DNA of 64,000 nucleotides from Edaphobacter bradus (GCF_025685645.1 NZ_JAGSYF010000002.1:682001-746000), one strand, 5' to 3'; positions 26,726-37,849 are shown, counted from the first letter of the stretch. Numbers and translations: made by a program. The notes: a model not told the origin generated them from the sequence alone.

Positions 26726-27625
26726 TTATCCATTCTCTTTCTTCGTCAAATCGTGGTCGCGCCCAAGCTTCAAATCCTTGCGGAACATCAGGAACATGAA
26801 TCCGCCCAGACCTGCCACCGTGACCATTCCGCCAAGCTGCACCACGCGCGCGACGATCAGCGAGTGCTTGTTGGTCTGCGGGTCATAGTGATAGCAGTAG
26901 GTCAGGATGTTCGCGACCGGAGAACCAATCTTGTTGCCCGAGGCCTCGACGAGCCCCAGCAGCATATCCTTGGGCGAGTACTCCACGCCGAGGTAGTACT
27001 GTGCAAGCTTGCCGGTGGGTGTAACCAGTTCAATCGAACTGGCGTGCGCAAACTGTGTCAGCTTGCCGTCCGGGCCCGGTACGCGAACGTAGCCGAATCC
27101 GACTGCGTCGGTCACCGCGTCGATCGCCGGACGCTGCCCGGTGAGGAAGTGCCAGCCTGCCGCCGTCTCAGGATGCCCATAACGCTTCAGGTAGTACGCC
27201 TTCTTCTTTGCGCCGTCGGCAGGTGTATCGCCCGGGTCGATGCTGATCACGATCACGTCGAAGTCTTTGCCCGGCGTGAGATGCACCATCTCCAACGCGC
27301 CCGAGAGACCGTCCATTTCCTCGGAGCACAGCATCGGACAGCTGTAGTACACCAGCGTCAGAATTGCAGGGCGCTTGCCGAAGTAGTCTCCTAGACTAAC
27401 CTGCTTGCCCGTCTCATCGATAAACTGCGAATCCAGCGGAAGCTGCTGGTTCAGGTGTTGCGAGACGCCTACCTTCTGCAGAATCTGAGGCAACTGATCG
27501 CCCGAGTTCTCGCCGCTCTGCTTGTCGCCATAGCTCGAAACCTGAGCAGACAGCGGCGCAACGGCTAGCGCGCAGACCAAAGCCGCCGCTTGCCAACCAC
27601 CCCGAATTGTCCGCCAGATCTTCAT
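26726..27625 (-). CDS. SCO1/SenC-family copper chaperone
   Basis: A 299-residue membrane-anchored protein that delivers copper to the CuA site of oxidase subunit II. The thioredoxin-like domain has the Cu-binding CPMLC in LVYYSCPMLCSEE and the ligand histidine in QFAHASSIEL. There is a signal-like N-terminus (AALVCALAVAPLSAQ) and a second hydrophobic helix near the C-terminus (GGMVTVAGLGGFMFLMF), so the protein may be anchored at both ends or by the C-terminal helix alone. It is directly upstream of the oxidase genes in the same operon. Confidence 0.93.
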   Translation of the reverse strand: MKIWRTIRGGWQAAALVCALAVAPLSAQVSSYGDKQSGENSGDQLPQILQKVGVSQHLNQQLPLDSQFIDETGKQVSLGDYFGKRPAILTLVYYSCPMLCSEEMDGLSGALEMVHLTPGKDFDVIVISIDPGDTPADGAKKKAYYLKRYGHPETAAGWHFLTGQRPAIDAVTDAVGFGYVRVPGPDGKLTQFAHASSIELVTPTGKLAQYYLGVEYSPKDMLLGLVEASGNKIGSPVANILTYCYHYDPQTNKHSLIVARVVQLGGMVTVAGLGGFMFLMFRKDLKLGRDHDLTKKENG

Positions 27626-27658
27626 ATCGACTCCTGAAACAAGCCTCTCCTTAATTCT

Positions 27659-28351
27659 TTACTTCTCTTTCGCTCCGGTCAGCTCGGCATGTGCGCCCTC
27701 TGCCCGGTAGAAGTCCATCTTCTGCTCGCGCGCTTCAATCGTCTGCAGCTCGTAGCCAGTGCGGGCGAATCCATCCGTCAACGGAGCCTGAACCACAGGG
27801 GCCGCGTCGCCGGCCATCAGCGGCTCGGTTGTGGCATGTGCGTTCACCGGAAGCCCGCGCTTCGCGATCAACTCCATCGCACGCTCGATCGGGATGTGGA
27901 TGCCCTTTTCGTTCTCCGACCTGCTGTAGTAGTTCAGAAACAGGTCTTCGCGCGCGTGCAGATCGGCCGTCGCCTGGTTGCCGTCGTCAAGGTCCAGCCG
28001 CGGCGCCGGAAAGGTCTTCGTAATCTGCTGCAATTCACGCTGCTGCAACTCGGGGTTGGACGCGAGGTCTTCGCGCTTGCCGCCCGTCTTAGCCGCACCA
28101 GCGAACGACGAAAGCTCGTGCCACTTATCCGATGGCCCGTCCGACTTGACGAGCTGATAGTTAATCAGCTTGCCCAACAGGAAGCAGACCAGGAAAAAGA
28201 CCACCAGCGAACCTACCAGTCCGGAAAGGAACACCACGATGCCGTTTACATTGACGTCGGTAATCTCATAGCCCGGCGAGTCCGGGTTAGCCGGGCTTTC
28301 GTCAGCGCCATGCGCCCCGTGCTTGTTCAGATCGTACTCGTTAGTGGGCAT
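27659..28351 (-). CDS. Conserved one-TM protein of the act-cox operon, function unknown
   Basis: A 230-residue protein with a polar His-containing N-terminus, one strong membrane helix at about 36-60 (IVVFLSGLVGSLVVFFLVCFLLG) and a soluble C-terminal region. The block GIHIPIERAMELIAKRGLP looks conserved and resembles short motifs seen beside oxidase or SCO genes in other phyla. There are no Cys or haem motifs. It overlaps actF by 11 bp, so it is expressed with the complex. A structural or assembly role for the Act complex-oxidase supercomplex is plausible but unproven. Confidence 0.8.
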   Translation of the reverse strand: MPTNEYDLNKHGAHGADESPANPDSPGYEITDVNVNGIVVFLSGLVGSLVVFFLVCFLLGKLINYQLVKSDGPSDKWHELSSFAGAAKTGGKREDLASNPELQQRELQQITKTFPAPRLDLDDGNQATADLHAREDLFLNYYSRSENEKGIHIPIERAMELIAKRGLPVNAHATTEPLMAGDAAPVVQAPLTDGFARTGYELQTIEAREQKMDFYRAEGAHAELTGAKEK

Positions 28352-29675
28352 GTTCAGGCTCCAGAATCTCTTCGAGATGCGGATCGTTCGTGTTCATCAG
28401 CGGACGCGACTTGAGCTGCGTCAGGAAGTAGGCTCCCCAGGCCGAGAGCACCGCCACCGGAACCGTGATGTAGGCAAGGATCCCGAGGTTGTTGGTAATG
28501 TGCAGGTTGCCGGCCGCGTCGGCGAAGTTCGGCTCGATCAGCCAGAACATATCCAGGCAGCGCGCGAAGAGCATGAACGACGTCAGCCAGATCATCTTCT
28601 TCTTGTTGCGCTTCAGATCGCGCGACAGTAACAGGCAGAAGGGAATCAGCCAGTGGCAGATGAAGTCCAGCGAACAGATGGTCCACCAGCCGCCGTGGAT
28701 GCGCGCGAGATACCAGGGAATCTCGTCCGGGATGTTGCCCGACCAGATGATCAGGAACTCCGCGAAGCAGAGATAGATGTTCAGCATCACAAACGCGAAA
28801 GTAAACTTGCCGAGGTCGTGCTGCTCGGTGACGCGCAGCAGCGTCTTCATCGGCTCGTAGCGCGAGAGCAGGATCACAGTCAGGATCCCCAGCGCCAGCA
28901 CCTGATAGCCCTCACCGACCAGGAACTGCAGCCCATAGATCGACGAGTACCAAGTTACGTCCAGCGACTTTATCCAGAGGATCGCGCCATCGGTCATCAG
29001 GATCACGAAGATCAGGATGCCGATGCCCGACAGGTTCTCAAACTTGACGCGCCAGCGATCGAAGCTCGTCTGCGTGCCGGCCGCCGGGTCGGCGTCGCGC
29101 TGCAGCGACCACTTGTTCAGGAGCGTCATGAAGGTCAGCAGGACCGCGAAGATGAACACCGACTGGACGATTGCCGGACCGGGGCTCAGCATCGCGTGCT
29201 TGGCATTGGCCGTGAGCTGCTGCTCCTTGCTCATGATACCGTGCGCGAAAGCCCACGCGGTCGCCTGCGCATTGGGGTACGCCGCCCACTGGTAGAGGTG
29301 CTTCATAAGCACCAGCACCGGGACCAGCATCGCAGCCACCAGCCAGAGTGTGCGCGACATGGCCTCGAGCGGCCGCCGCAGCACCAGGCCCCACTTGCCG
29401 CCGGAGACATACTGCAGCATCAGCATCGCAAGGCCGCCGCCCGCAAAGCCGAAGCAGATCATGTAGCCCAGCAGGTAGGCACGCAGCAGGTGGGTGCGCC
29501 CGCCCGAAACGAAGAGGAAGGGAATCGACAGCACCACGCCTGCGACGGCAACCATCAGCAGCCGGGTCCGCCATGCCGAGATCACCTCGGGCGGCGCAAG
29601 CGAGTCGGGAAGCGGACGGGGACCGTATTGATCGTGGTGCCCTGCGTCTCCGTGATGTTCGTGTCCAAGTGACAT
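28341..29675 (-). CDS. actF: Alternative complex III subunit ActF (NrfD/PsrC-like)
   Basis: A 444-residue integral membrane protein with about ten helices, the second quinol-site-type subunit of alternative complex III. A His-rich N-terminal segment is followed by TRLLMVAVAGVVLSIPFLFV and further helices with loops typical for ActF (HLYQWAAYP, WSGNIPDEIPWYLAR, FMLFARCLDMFW). ActC and ActF share the NrfD fold. The ATG at 29675 is used in place of a TTG three codons upstream. It lies 33 bp after actE and overlaps the following gene. Confidence 0.92.
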   Translation of the reverse strand: MSLGHEHHGDAGHHDQYGPRPLPDSLAPPEVISAWRTRLLMVAVAGVVLSIPFLFVSGGRTHLLRAYLLGYMICFGFAGGGLAMLMLQYVSGGKWGLVLRRPLEAMSRTLWLVAAMLVPVLVLMKHLYQWAAYPNAQATAWAFAHGIMSKEQQLTANAKHAMLSPGPAIVQSVFIFAVLLTFMTLLNKWSLQRDADPAAGTQTSFDRWRVKFENLSGIGILIFVILMTDGAILWIKSLDVTWYSSIYGLQFLVGEGYQVLALGILTVILLSRYEPMKTLLRVTEQHDLGKFTFAFVMLNIYLCFAEFLIIWSGNIPDEIPWYLARIHGGWWTICSLDFICHWLIPFCLLLSRDLKRNKKKMIWLTSFMLFARCLDMFWLIEPNFADAAGNLHITNNLGILAYITVPVAVLSAWGAYFLTQLKSRPLMNTNDPHLEEILEPEHAH

Positions 29676-29708
29676 GCGTTTCAAGCCTTCATTCGGAAGC
29701 TTCCGAGG

Positions 29709-30509
29709 TTATTGCTGCTGTGCTGCTGCGGCCGGAGTCTTGGCTGCGGCCGGCGCCGCTCCCTTGCCCGACGCTCCGGCGCCCGGGGAGGGAAGGACCA
29801 GGGGTTGACCGTCGGGCGTGCCCGTCACTGCGGTTGCAGGAACGGTCCACTCCCCGGCGAAGGACTCAGGCAGACCCTCGCGGTCGGCGATATTCTTCAT
29901 CGACTCGACGTGAGCTCCCGGCGCGACGTCCGCTTCGGTTGCATTCTGGCTCAACTGCAGCGCCTTGATGTACGCGACGATGGCCCAGCGGTCTGCGGGG
30001 GCCACCTGCGCCGAGTAGTCAGGCATCGCACCGTAGCCATTGCTGATGACGTTGAAGAAGTGCCCCAGCGGAGCGGCCTCAAGCCGTGCCGTGTGAAAAT
30101 TTCCCGCCTGCGCGTAGCCACGCTCGACAATCATTCCCGCGCCGTTGCCCACGCGCGAGTGACAAGGCGTGCAGTACACGTTGTACCGCTCCTGCCCCCG
30201 CTGGAGCACCTGCAGCGTCACCGGGAAGGGCATCTCGTTGCCCTCCTTGCCGTCGACCAAACCGGTGTAGAAGTACGAGTTCTCGTGGAGCTGGTTGCGA
30301 GCCACGGTGTTGGCCACCTGCGGACGCACCGAGCGGCCGTCAGCGTAAAAGGAGGTGCCGCGCTGCGGGAAGAACTTCGGCTGGTCGTGCATGTCCTGCC
30401 GGCATCCGGCGAGAACCAAAGTCGCCGCCATCGCACCAAATCCCGCGAGTTTGTTGAGTTTCAGCACGCTACTCCCTACTCCCTGTTCCCTATTCTCTGC
30501 ACTTCGCAT
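29709..30509 (-). CDS. actE: Alternative complex III subunit ActE, mono-haem cytochrome c lipoprotein
   Basis: A 266-residue protein with a hydrophobic start ending in LVLAGC, a good lipobox, so it is probably lipid-anchored on the periplasmic side. It carries one haem c motif (YCTPCHSRVGNGAG) and a distal Met in GAMPDYS. It passes electrons out of the Act complex. The ATG at 30509 overlaps the actD stop as TAATG, but residues 3-14 are encoded by an AGGGAGTAG-type repeat. A GTG immediately after the repeat (about 30464) with AGGGAG in front may be the real start. The Ala/Gln-rich C-terminus is probably disordered. Confidence 0.9.
   Translation of the reverse strand: MRSAENREQGVGSSVLKLNKLAGFGAMAATLVLAGCRQDMHDQPKFFPQRGTSFYADGRSVRPQVANTVARNQLHENSYFYTGLVDGKEGNEMPFPVTLQVLQRGQERYNVYCTPCHSRVGNGAGMIVERGYAQAGNFHTARLEAAPLGHFFNVISNGYGAMPDYSAQVAPADRWAIVAYIKALQLSQNATEADVAPGAHVESMKNIADREGLPESFAGEWTVPATAVTGTPDGQPLVLPSPGAGASGKGAAPAAAKTPAAAAQQQ
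30469..30498. repeat. AGGGAGTAG-type repeat at the 5' end of actE
   Basis: On the minus strand the sequence reads agagaatagggaacagggag then tagggagtag, the same units as the inverted repeat at 13252-13340. It lies inside the annotated reading frame of actE, close to its start, and offers an AGGGAG ribosome-binding sequence to a downstream GTG. Confidence 0.7.
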
Positions 30510-31050
30510 TAGTGGTCGACCTCCACCACTGAGACCGCCTCGAACTGCTCAAGAAACGCCCTCGTCCCAGTAGGCGAAAACTGCGGGTCCGTCGCCTCCA
30601 GGCAGAGGAAGAACTTGTCCGACGTCGCGCCGTTGCGGAAGTTGGGCGCGTTGAAGACCGGATGATAGAGCTGCGGAAGCCCGTTCAACGCGATCATCCC
30701 GAAGCAAGCCGAAAGCCCCGCAAACAGAATCGTCCACTCGTACGCCGGAATGATGAACGCCGGCCACGAGAACAGCGGACGCCCCGCGATATTCAGCGGA
30801 TAGGACCACACCGAGATCCATGTCTCCATCAGGAACGCCGTCGTCACGCCCATCAACCCGCCCAGCAGGCAGACCAGAGGCACGCGGTTTTTGTGGAAGT
30901 GCAACGCCTCGGCTGCCTCTTCCACCGGATAAGGCGTGTAGCACTCCATGCGCCGGTATCCTGCGCGGCGAGCCTCTTCGGTCGCATGCACCAGCTCGCT
31001 CGGAGTATTGAACTCCGCCAGCATTCCGTAGATTCCCTCTCTCGGCGGCA

Positions 31051-31051
<1 letters not shown>
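30509..31051 (-). CDS. actD: Alternative complex III subunit ActD
   Basis: A 180-residue membrane protein (DUF3341 family) with two helices, VCLLGGLMGVTTAFLMETW and EWTILFAGLSACFGMIAL, after a small soluble ferredoxin-like start (IYGMLAEFNTPSELVHATEEARRAGY). ActD is a structural subunit of alternative complex III and may help proton movement. The start overlaps the actC stop by one base (TAATG). Confidence 0.92.
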
Positions 31052-32481
<1,430 letters not shown>

Positions 32482-35400
32482 TTATGCCAGCTCCGGGTTC
32501 GGGTTGATGACGCCAGCCGTGTAGGTTGTGCGTGGACGATAGTTCAGGTCGGTCAGCACCTGGTAGTCGCGCTCGGTCTCCTTGCGCTTCGATACCTTGC
32601 TGCCCTTGTCGTTGATGTTGCCGAAGACGATGGCGTCGGTCGGGCAGGCCTGCTGGCACGCCGTCACGATCTCGCCGTCGCGAACCTCGCGGTTCTCCTT
32701 GTCGGCGGTGATCTTGGCCGCTTCGATGCGCTGCACGCAGTAGGTGCACTTCTCCATCACGCCGCGCGAGCGGACCGTGACGTCGGGGTTGCGCATGAAC
32801 TTGAGGCTCTCGGTGTCGAAGTCCGAGTACAGCAGGAAGTTGAACCTGCGGACCTTGTACGGGCAGTTGTTCGAGCAGTACCTCGTGCCCACGCAGCGGT
32901 TGTAGACCATCGAGTTCAGGCCCTCCGGCGTATGCACCGTCGCACCCACCGGGCAGACCTGCTCGCAGCCCGCGTTCTCGCAGTGCTGACAGGCCATTGG
33001 CTGGAAGTGCGCCTTCGGAGCATGCAGATCGCCCTCGAAGTAGGTGTCGATGCGCAGCCACTGCATGTTGCGGCCAACCTTCACCTGCTCGCGCCCGACG
33101 ACGGGGATGTTGTTCTCCGCGTAGCAGCTTACGATGCAGGCGTTGCAGCCGACGCAGGAGTTCATATCGATCGACATACCCCACGCGTTCTGTACCTTCA
33201 GGGTCGAAGGATCGGTCTTCTTGTAGCTCCATGCGTCAGGGAAGAAGCTCTCGTCGTGCTTCGGAGCCTCGCCCTGCGGACCGTAGCCAACCTTGTTGAC
33301 CAGCGTGCCGCTGGCGCCGTCCTCGGCGAACTTCGGGTTCTTCTTCGCCTCTTCGACCGTGGCGTAGCGGATGATCGACCGCTCCATTGCCTCATGTCCG
33401 GCCAGCGAGTAGGTCCCTTCCGTGTCAGAGAGCGGCTTTTCGAGATCGTGCTGTGCGAATGCGCCACGATGCTCGACGTTGTGGACCTTGGTGACGCAGA
33501 GGTCGTAGGTGCCCGAGACCTTCGTCGCCGTCACTCCCGCAGCCGAGAGCAGCGCGCCCGAGGTGCGCAGCTTGTAGGCATCGAAGCCGACGCCCGAGCC
33601 CACACGGCCCGCCTCGCGACGGCCAAAGCCGAGATGCACAGTAATCGCGCCGTCAGGATGACCCGGAACCATCAAGACCGGAGCCACGACCTTGCGGCCG
33701 TCGAGGTTCAGCTCAACCAGCTCGGTCTCCTCGACCTTCAGGTCTGCCATCGTGCCCATGCTCATCAGCGCAGCGTTGTCCCAGCTCAGGTTCGTGACCT
33801 GCTTGGGAAGCTCCTGCAGCCAGCCGACGTTGGAGTAACGCCCGTCATACAGCGACGGGTCAGGGCGGAACGAGACCTCATAGCCGCTCGCCGAGGAAGG
33901 CACGCTGGCCGGCAGTGAAGTGACCCTCGCCGGAACTCCAGCCTTCGCCGTAAATGCCGTGTCCGCAACCCAGCCATCGTGCAGCGCCTTGCGCCAGCCT
34001 GCGGCAAAGTCGCCCTTGATGTAGGTCTTCGCGTTGGCCATCACCGCGTCGTAGGCCGAGGCCTGCGGGTTGTCCAGAAGCGACTGGAAGACGTCATGCA
34101 CAGTCTTGCCGCCATACAGCGGATCGATCATCGGCTGGATGATCGTGATCGTGCCGTCGTAGGCACGCGCATCCGACCAGCTCTCGAGGTAGTGCGCCTT
34201 ATTGACGTGCCACGTCGCGATCGCGCCCGTCTCATCCACGTGCGAGCCGAGATGCACTGTCACCGGAACCTTGTCGAATGCGCTCTCAAAGCCGAGGTCC
34301 CCCGGCGCCGAGTAGATCGGGTTGACGCCCAGAATCACAAGCCACTGCACCTTGCCCGCGTTCATGTCGGCCACCAGGGCCTTCAGGTCGGCACCCTGCT
34401 CGGTCGGCAGCGGATTCACCGTCTCGGTGTAGACGACCGTCTTGCCCACTGCGCCGATCAGTGTGTTCAGCGCATAAGCCGCGGCGTGCACCGAAGCCGG
34501 AGCCTGCTCACCCGGAATCACAACAGCTCGGCCCGGATTCTTCTTGAGGTCCGCAAGCAGCGCATTGAAGAACTTCTGCTGGTCCGCTGTCAGGCCCTGC
34601 GGAGCTGTCCCGAAGACCAGGGCATCGGCAAACTGCGCTAACTGGCTTGGTTTCAACGCCAGCCTGTGCTCGGCGCGGAAACCCGTGACCGTCGGCATCG
34701 TCTCGACGACGTACAGCCGGTTCATCGTCTTGTCTTCTTCGTAGCGATGCCGCTCAGCGTAAGCCGCAGCCAGGGGCAGGAAGCCCGGATGCGCGATGCC
34801 GCCGAGGAAATCTGCGTCGAGCGAGAGGATCACATCAGCTTCCTCAAGCTTGTACCGCGCGTCGGTGTAGCCGCCGAAGGCCAACTTGGAGGCCGTACGC
34901 GAAGAGTCCTGGTTTACCGGCTCCCACTGCACCAGCTTCGCCTGCGGGAACTTAGCCTGCACCTGCTTCCACTGTGCGGCTGCCGTGGGAGAGGTAATGG
35001 TCTCGCTCAGGAAGTACACGCCCTGCCCATTGCCGGTCTTCTTCACGGCAGTGGCAAAGGTGTTCTGGAAGTCTGCCCAGCTCGAGCGCTCCCCACGATT
35101 CCGCACAGCGGGCGAGCGATCCGGATCGTACAGATCAAGCAGCGTGGCCTGCGTGAAGGCGTCCGACTTGCCCTTCGAGACCGGGTGCTCCGGGTTGCCG
35201 TCCACCTTGATCGGACGGAACGAGTCCGACTTTACCAGCACCGGAATCGCGCCCGTCGGGAACGGGTGCGCCGTCGCGAAGTGCATCGGCTTGCCGAGGA
35301 CCAAGTCCTCCGGCTGCTTCACATAGGGATAGATCGGCTCGTCGGGCTGCTTGGTGCAACCGGCAAGTCCGGCCAGAGCCATCGACGCGCCCATCACCTT

Positions 35401-35682
35401 CAGGAAGCCGCGCCGGCTCACCGCGTCGACCCACTCGGTCGACTGCCGCGGGAACTCCTGCTGCATCATCTCCTGGAAAGCGGGAGTCTCAGCCAAATCA
35501 TCCAGACTCTTCCAGAACCGCCGACCTGTCTTGCCGTTCAGCTTTTCCTGGACCTCGGCGAGGGTCATCCTCGCCTTCGCCGGGGCAATCTCGGTCACGA
35601 CCTGAGCTTCCATCTTTGCGGGTGTCTCGGCCATCGTCTGCTCTGTTCCAATCCCAGTCGTATTCATTCCGGTCGTCTTCAT
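32482..35682 (-). CDS. actB: Alternative complex III subunit ActB (molybdopterin-oxidoreductase-like + 4Fe-4S)
   Basis: A 1066-residue periplasmic protein. An unusually late Tat signal (SRRGFLKVMGASMALAGLAGC, about 100 residues in) marks the extended-Tat family typical of ActB; the Cys may be lipidated. The middle resembles molybdopterin oxidoreductases but no Mo-ligand motif is evident. The C-terminal part carries four cubane-type cysteine clusters: CVGCNACIVSC, CQHCENAGCEQVC, CVGTRYCSNNC and CTYC...ACQQAC. These pass electrons from quinol to the haems of ActA. The ATG at 35682 overlaps the actA stop (ATGA); an in-frame GTG at 35691 is less likely. Confidence 0.95.
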   Translation of the reverse strand: MKTTGMNTTGIGTEQTMAETPAKMEAQVVTEIAPAKARMTLAEVQEKLNGKTGRRFWKSLDDLAETPAFQEMMQQEFPRQSTEWVDAVSRRGFLKVMGASMALAGLAGCTKQPDEPIYPYVKQPEDLVLGKPMHFATAHPFPTGAIPVLVKSDSFRPIKVDGNPEHPVSKGKSDAFTQATLLDLYDPDRSPAVRNRGERSSWADFQNTFATAVKKTGNGQGVYFLSETITSPTAAAQWKQVQAKFPQAKLVQWEPVNQDSSRTASKLAFGGYTDARYKLEEADVILSLDADFLGGIAHPGFLPLAAAYAERHRYEEDKTMNRLYVVETMPTVTGFRAEHRLALKPSQLAQFADALVFGTAPQGLTADQQKFFNALLADLKKNPGRAVVIPGEQAPASVHAAAYALNTLIGAVGKTVVYTETVNPLPTEQGADLKALVADMNAGKVQWLVILGVNPIYSAPGDLGFESAFDKVPVTVHLGSHVDETGAIATWHVNKAHYLESWSDARAYDGTITIIQPMIDPLYGGKTVHDVFQSLLDNPQASAYDAVMANAKTYIKGDFAAGWRKALHDGWVADTAFTAKAGVPARVTSLPASVPSSASGYEVSFRPDPSLYDGRYSNVGWLQELPKQVTNLSWDNAALMSMGTMADLKVEETELVELNLDGRKVVAPVLMVPGHPDGAITVHLGFGRREAGRVGSGVGFDAYKLRTSGALLSAAGVTATKVSGTYDLCVTKVHNVEHRGAFAQHDLEKPLSDTEGTYSLAGHEAMERSIIRYATVEEAKKNPKFAEDGASGTLVNKVGYGPQGEAPKHDESFFPDAWSYKKTDPSTLKVQNAWGMSIDMNSCVGCNACIVSCYAENNIPVVGREQVKVGRNMQWLRIDTYFEGDLHAPKAHFQPMACQHCENAGCEQVCPVGATVHTPEGLNSMVYNRCVGTRYCSNNCPYKVRRFNFLLYSDFDTESLKFMRNPDVTVRSRGVMEKCTYCVQRIEAAKITADKENREVRDGEIVTACQQACPTDAIVFGNINDKGSKVSKRKETERDYQVLTDLNYRPRTTYTAGVINPNPELA

Positions 35683-36539
35683 CGGTGGCACGTCTCGCAG
35701 CTGGACAGCTCGTTCGGGGTGCGGATGTGATACTGCGCCGTCAGGTACTTGCCCAGATCCATCTGATTGGTGAACTTCGTGTAGCTCGCCGGAACCGCGA
35801 TCGCCGCTGCGGGAGCATCGCTCACAGCCTGCGCTCCACCCGCCGCCGGACCGGCCTGCAGCGCCGCCAGCTCAGGCCCGCCCTTGCTCGGGTCAGTCGT
35901 CGTGCAGCTCACAGCTCCAGCCGTCGGTCCGGCCTTACCGGTCGAGCCGCACCACACCGGCTTGTCGCTCGAAGGACCAGCCCATGCCATGTTGTAGATC
36001 TCGGAGGTCGGCCTCAGGTTCGCCGCGGGATTGCGATGGCAGTTCAGACACCACTCCATCTGCAAGGTGTTTTCCTGGTACATCAGCGGCATCTCGTCCA
36101 CTCTGCCGTGGCAGCTGGCGCAGCCGATGCCCTTGTTCACGTGAATCTCGTGATTGAAGTAGACGAAGTCCGGAAGGTCGTGCACCCGAATCCACTGGAT
36201 CGACGCGCCCGTAGCCCAGCTCTGCCGGACCGGCTCCAGGTAATCGGCGTTGGTCCAGATCTGCGCGTGACAGTTAATACAGGTCTTCGTCGGAGGAATG
36301 CCCGCATACGAGCTCTTCTCGACAGACGTGTGACAGTACTGACACTGCAGCCCAAGGCCTTCGACGTGGTGCTTGTGGCTGAAAGGAATCGGCTGGTCCG
36401 GCCGCTGGCCCTGCTTGGTCACCCACGGCGACCGTTGCAACTGGTCCAGCGTTACACCGAGCGCGATGACGATCAGGCCCGTCAAGACAAGGCTCATCCT
36501 GGCCAGCGCGTTCGAACTGCGGTCAAAAACTTGCGCCAT
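35679..36539 (-). CDS. actA: Alternative complex III subunit ActA, pentahaem cytochrome c
   Basis: A 286-residue protein, first gene of the act-cox operon. An N-terminal membrane anchor (MSLVLTGLIVIALGVTL) is followed by five CxxCH haem sites: CQYCH, CINCH, CASCH, CLNCH and CETCH, the last one two residues from the end. ActA takes electrons from the FeS clusters of ActB. A ~60-residue Ala/Gly/Pro-rich insertion lies between the fourth and fifth motifs. Confidence 0.95.
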   Translation of the reverse strand: MAQVFDRSSNALARMSLVLTGLIVIALGVTLDQLQRSPWVTKQGQRPDQPIPFSHKHHVEGLGLQCQYCHTSVEKSSYAGIPPTKTCINCHAQIWTNADYLEPVRQSWATGASIQWIRVHDLPDFVYFNHEIHVNKGIGCASCHGRVDEMPLMYQENTLQMEWCLNCHRNPAANLRPTSEIYNMAWAGPSSDKPVWCGSTGKAGPTAGAVSCTTTDPSKGGPELAALQAGPAAGGAQAVSDAPAAAIAVPASYTKFTNQMDLGKYLTAQYHIRTPNELSSCETCHR

Positions 36540-36951
36540 GAGTGCTTTCCTGCTTCCTCTTCTTTTACCTGGCTTGTAGCCGGTGAGGTGAAATTCAGAT
36601 CGTGCTACTTAGGCTATAGTCTTGCCGAAACTGTATCGGGAGGGCGATTCCATTCCGGCGGGGTTACTTCTGCGGTCAACGCTGCGTCAAATAAAACTTC
36701 CTTCTCTCAGGAATTCCGAGTATAGCAGTCGGAAAACACTCCTCGAAAGAGGTCGTGCGATACTCGCAACTGTTTTTGCGCCTGAAAATCGATTATCGAA
36801 ACACGCGAAAACATTAGCTGCACAATATCTCGTATCTGCCTGCCTTCAGGAGCTCGACCACTACAACATATCCACCCTGCCAGATGGGTATCGCACTTGT
36901 AAATGCGAACCGTTTAAGTCCGAGTTTCCACCTCGGAGACATTCGCAGCAG
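36540..36951. other. Divergent intergenic region upstream of act operon
   Basis: A 412 bp region between actA (-) and the glycosylase (+). An open frame continues into it from the glycosylase but without coding character. The act-cox promoter must lie here; I could not pick a convincing -35/-10 pair. Confidence 0.5.
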
Positions 36952-37689
36952 ATGCCCGCCTCTGCTACCGTCATCCACATGCCTCGTCCCATCGCCCGCC
37001 CGCGCGCCCCGCAGTACGATGCCGCCCTCGCACTCACCGAACTCTCCGCCGCCGACCCAAAACTCGGTAAGCTCATCCAGCGCGCCGGCCCTTTCACCAT
37101 GCGGCTTTCGAGCACACTCTCGCCCTTTGAGGCGCTGGTCGAGTCCATCATCTATCAGCAGCTCCACGGCAAGGCCGCCGCCACCATCCATCGCCGCCTC
37201 GTTGAGAGCTTCCACCCCACTCACGGCAAGGGGCACTTCGACGCGCAGCATCTTCTCGACGCTCCCAACGAGCAGCTCCGCGCCGCCGGACTCTCGCACA
37301 ACAAGAGCCTCGCGCTCCGCGATCTCGCCGCCAAGACCCTCGACGGAACGGTGCCCACACTCGCGCGCATCCGCCGCATGTCCGACGAGGACATCATCGA
37401 GCACCTCACCCAGGTGCGCGGCATCGGCCGCTGGACCGTTGAGATGCTGCTCATCTTCCGCCTCGGCCGCCCCGACATCTTTCCCGTCGCCGACTACGGC
37501 GTCCGCAAAGGCTTCGCGCTCACCTTCCTCAGCCTCAAGCCCACCCAGAAGGTCACACCCGATCTTCTTCCCAAACCCGACGTGATGCACAAGCGAGCAA
37601 GACGCTGGGAGCCCTGGCGCTCCGTCGCAAGCTGGTACCTCTGGCGAGCCTGCGACCTCGCCAACGGCAAATATAAACAACCGGAGTGA
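36952..37689 (+). CDS. DNA-3-methyladenine glycosylase II-like (AlkA family)
   Basis: A 245-residue base-excision-repair enzyme of the HhH-GPD superfamily that removes alkylated purines. The helix-hairpin-helix is LTQVRGIGRWTVEMLLIF and the catalytic aspartate follows in FPVADYGVRKG. FEALVESIIYQQLHGKAA is the typical AlkA helix. Cys ligands for an FeS cluster are absent, as expected for AlkA. The ATG at 36952 is chosen by homology length; an ATG at 36979 is also possible, and the frame upstream to 36622 is probably non-coding. C-terminal WEPWRSVASWYLWR is family-typical. Confidence 0.9.
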   Translation: MPASATVIHMPRPIARPRAPQYDAALALTELSAADPKLGKLIQRAGPFTMRLSSTLSPFEALVESIIYQQLHGKAAATIHRRLVESFHPTHGKGHFDAQHLLDAPNEQLRAAGLSHNKSLALRDLAAKTLDGTVPTLARIRRMSDEDIIEHLTQVRGIGRWTVEMLLIFRLGRPDIFPVADYGVRKGFALTFLSLKPTQKVTPDLLPKPDVMHKRARRWEPWRSVASWYLWRACDLANGKYKQPE

Positions 37690-37849
37690 AGCTGCCATAA
37701 AGCGCCAAAACGCCGCCGTATCTATTCAGCTACCTTTACGCGTAAATTGCTTGCCCAGCAAAATCGATGGCTAGTACAGTGATGCCGTTACACTTGTCCC
37801 GGGCCCTTCCTTTCCATTTTCAAAAAAATCTCCTCTAAGGGAGTCCCCT

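Noticed and set aside
36622..36951. Upstream extension of the AlkA-like gene
   Set aside because: The 110 extra residues lack coding character and no AlkA relative has such an extension; it is probably promoter DNA of the act operon and glycosylase.
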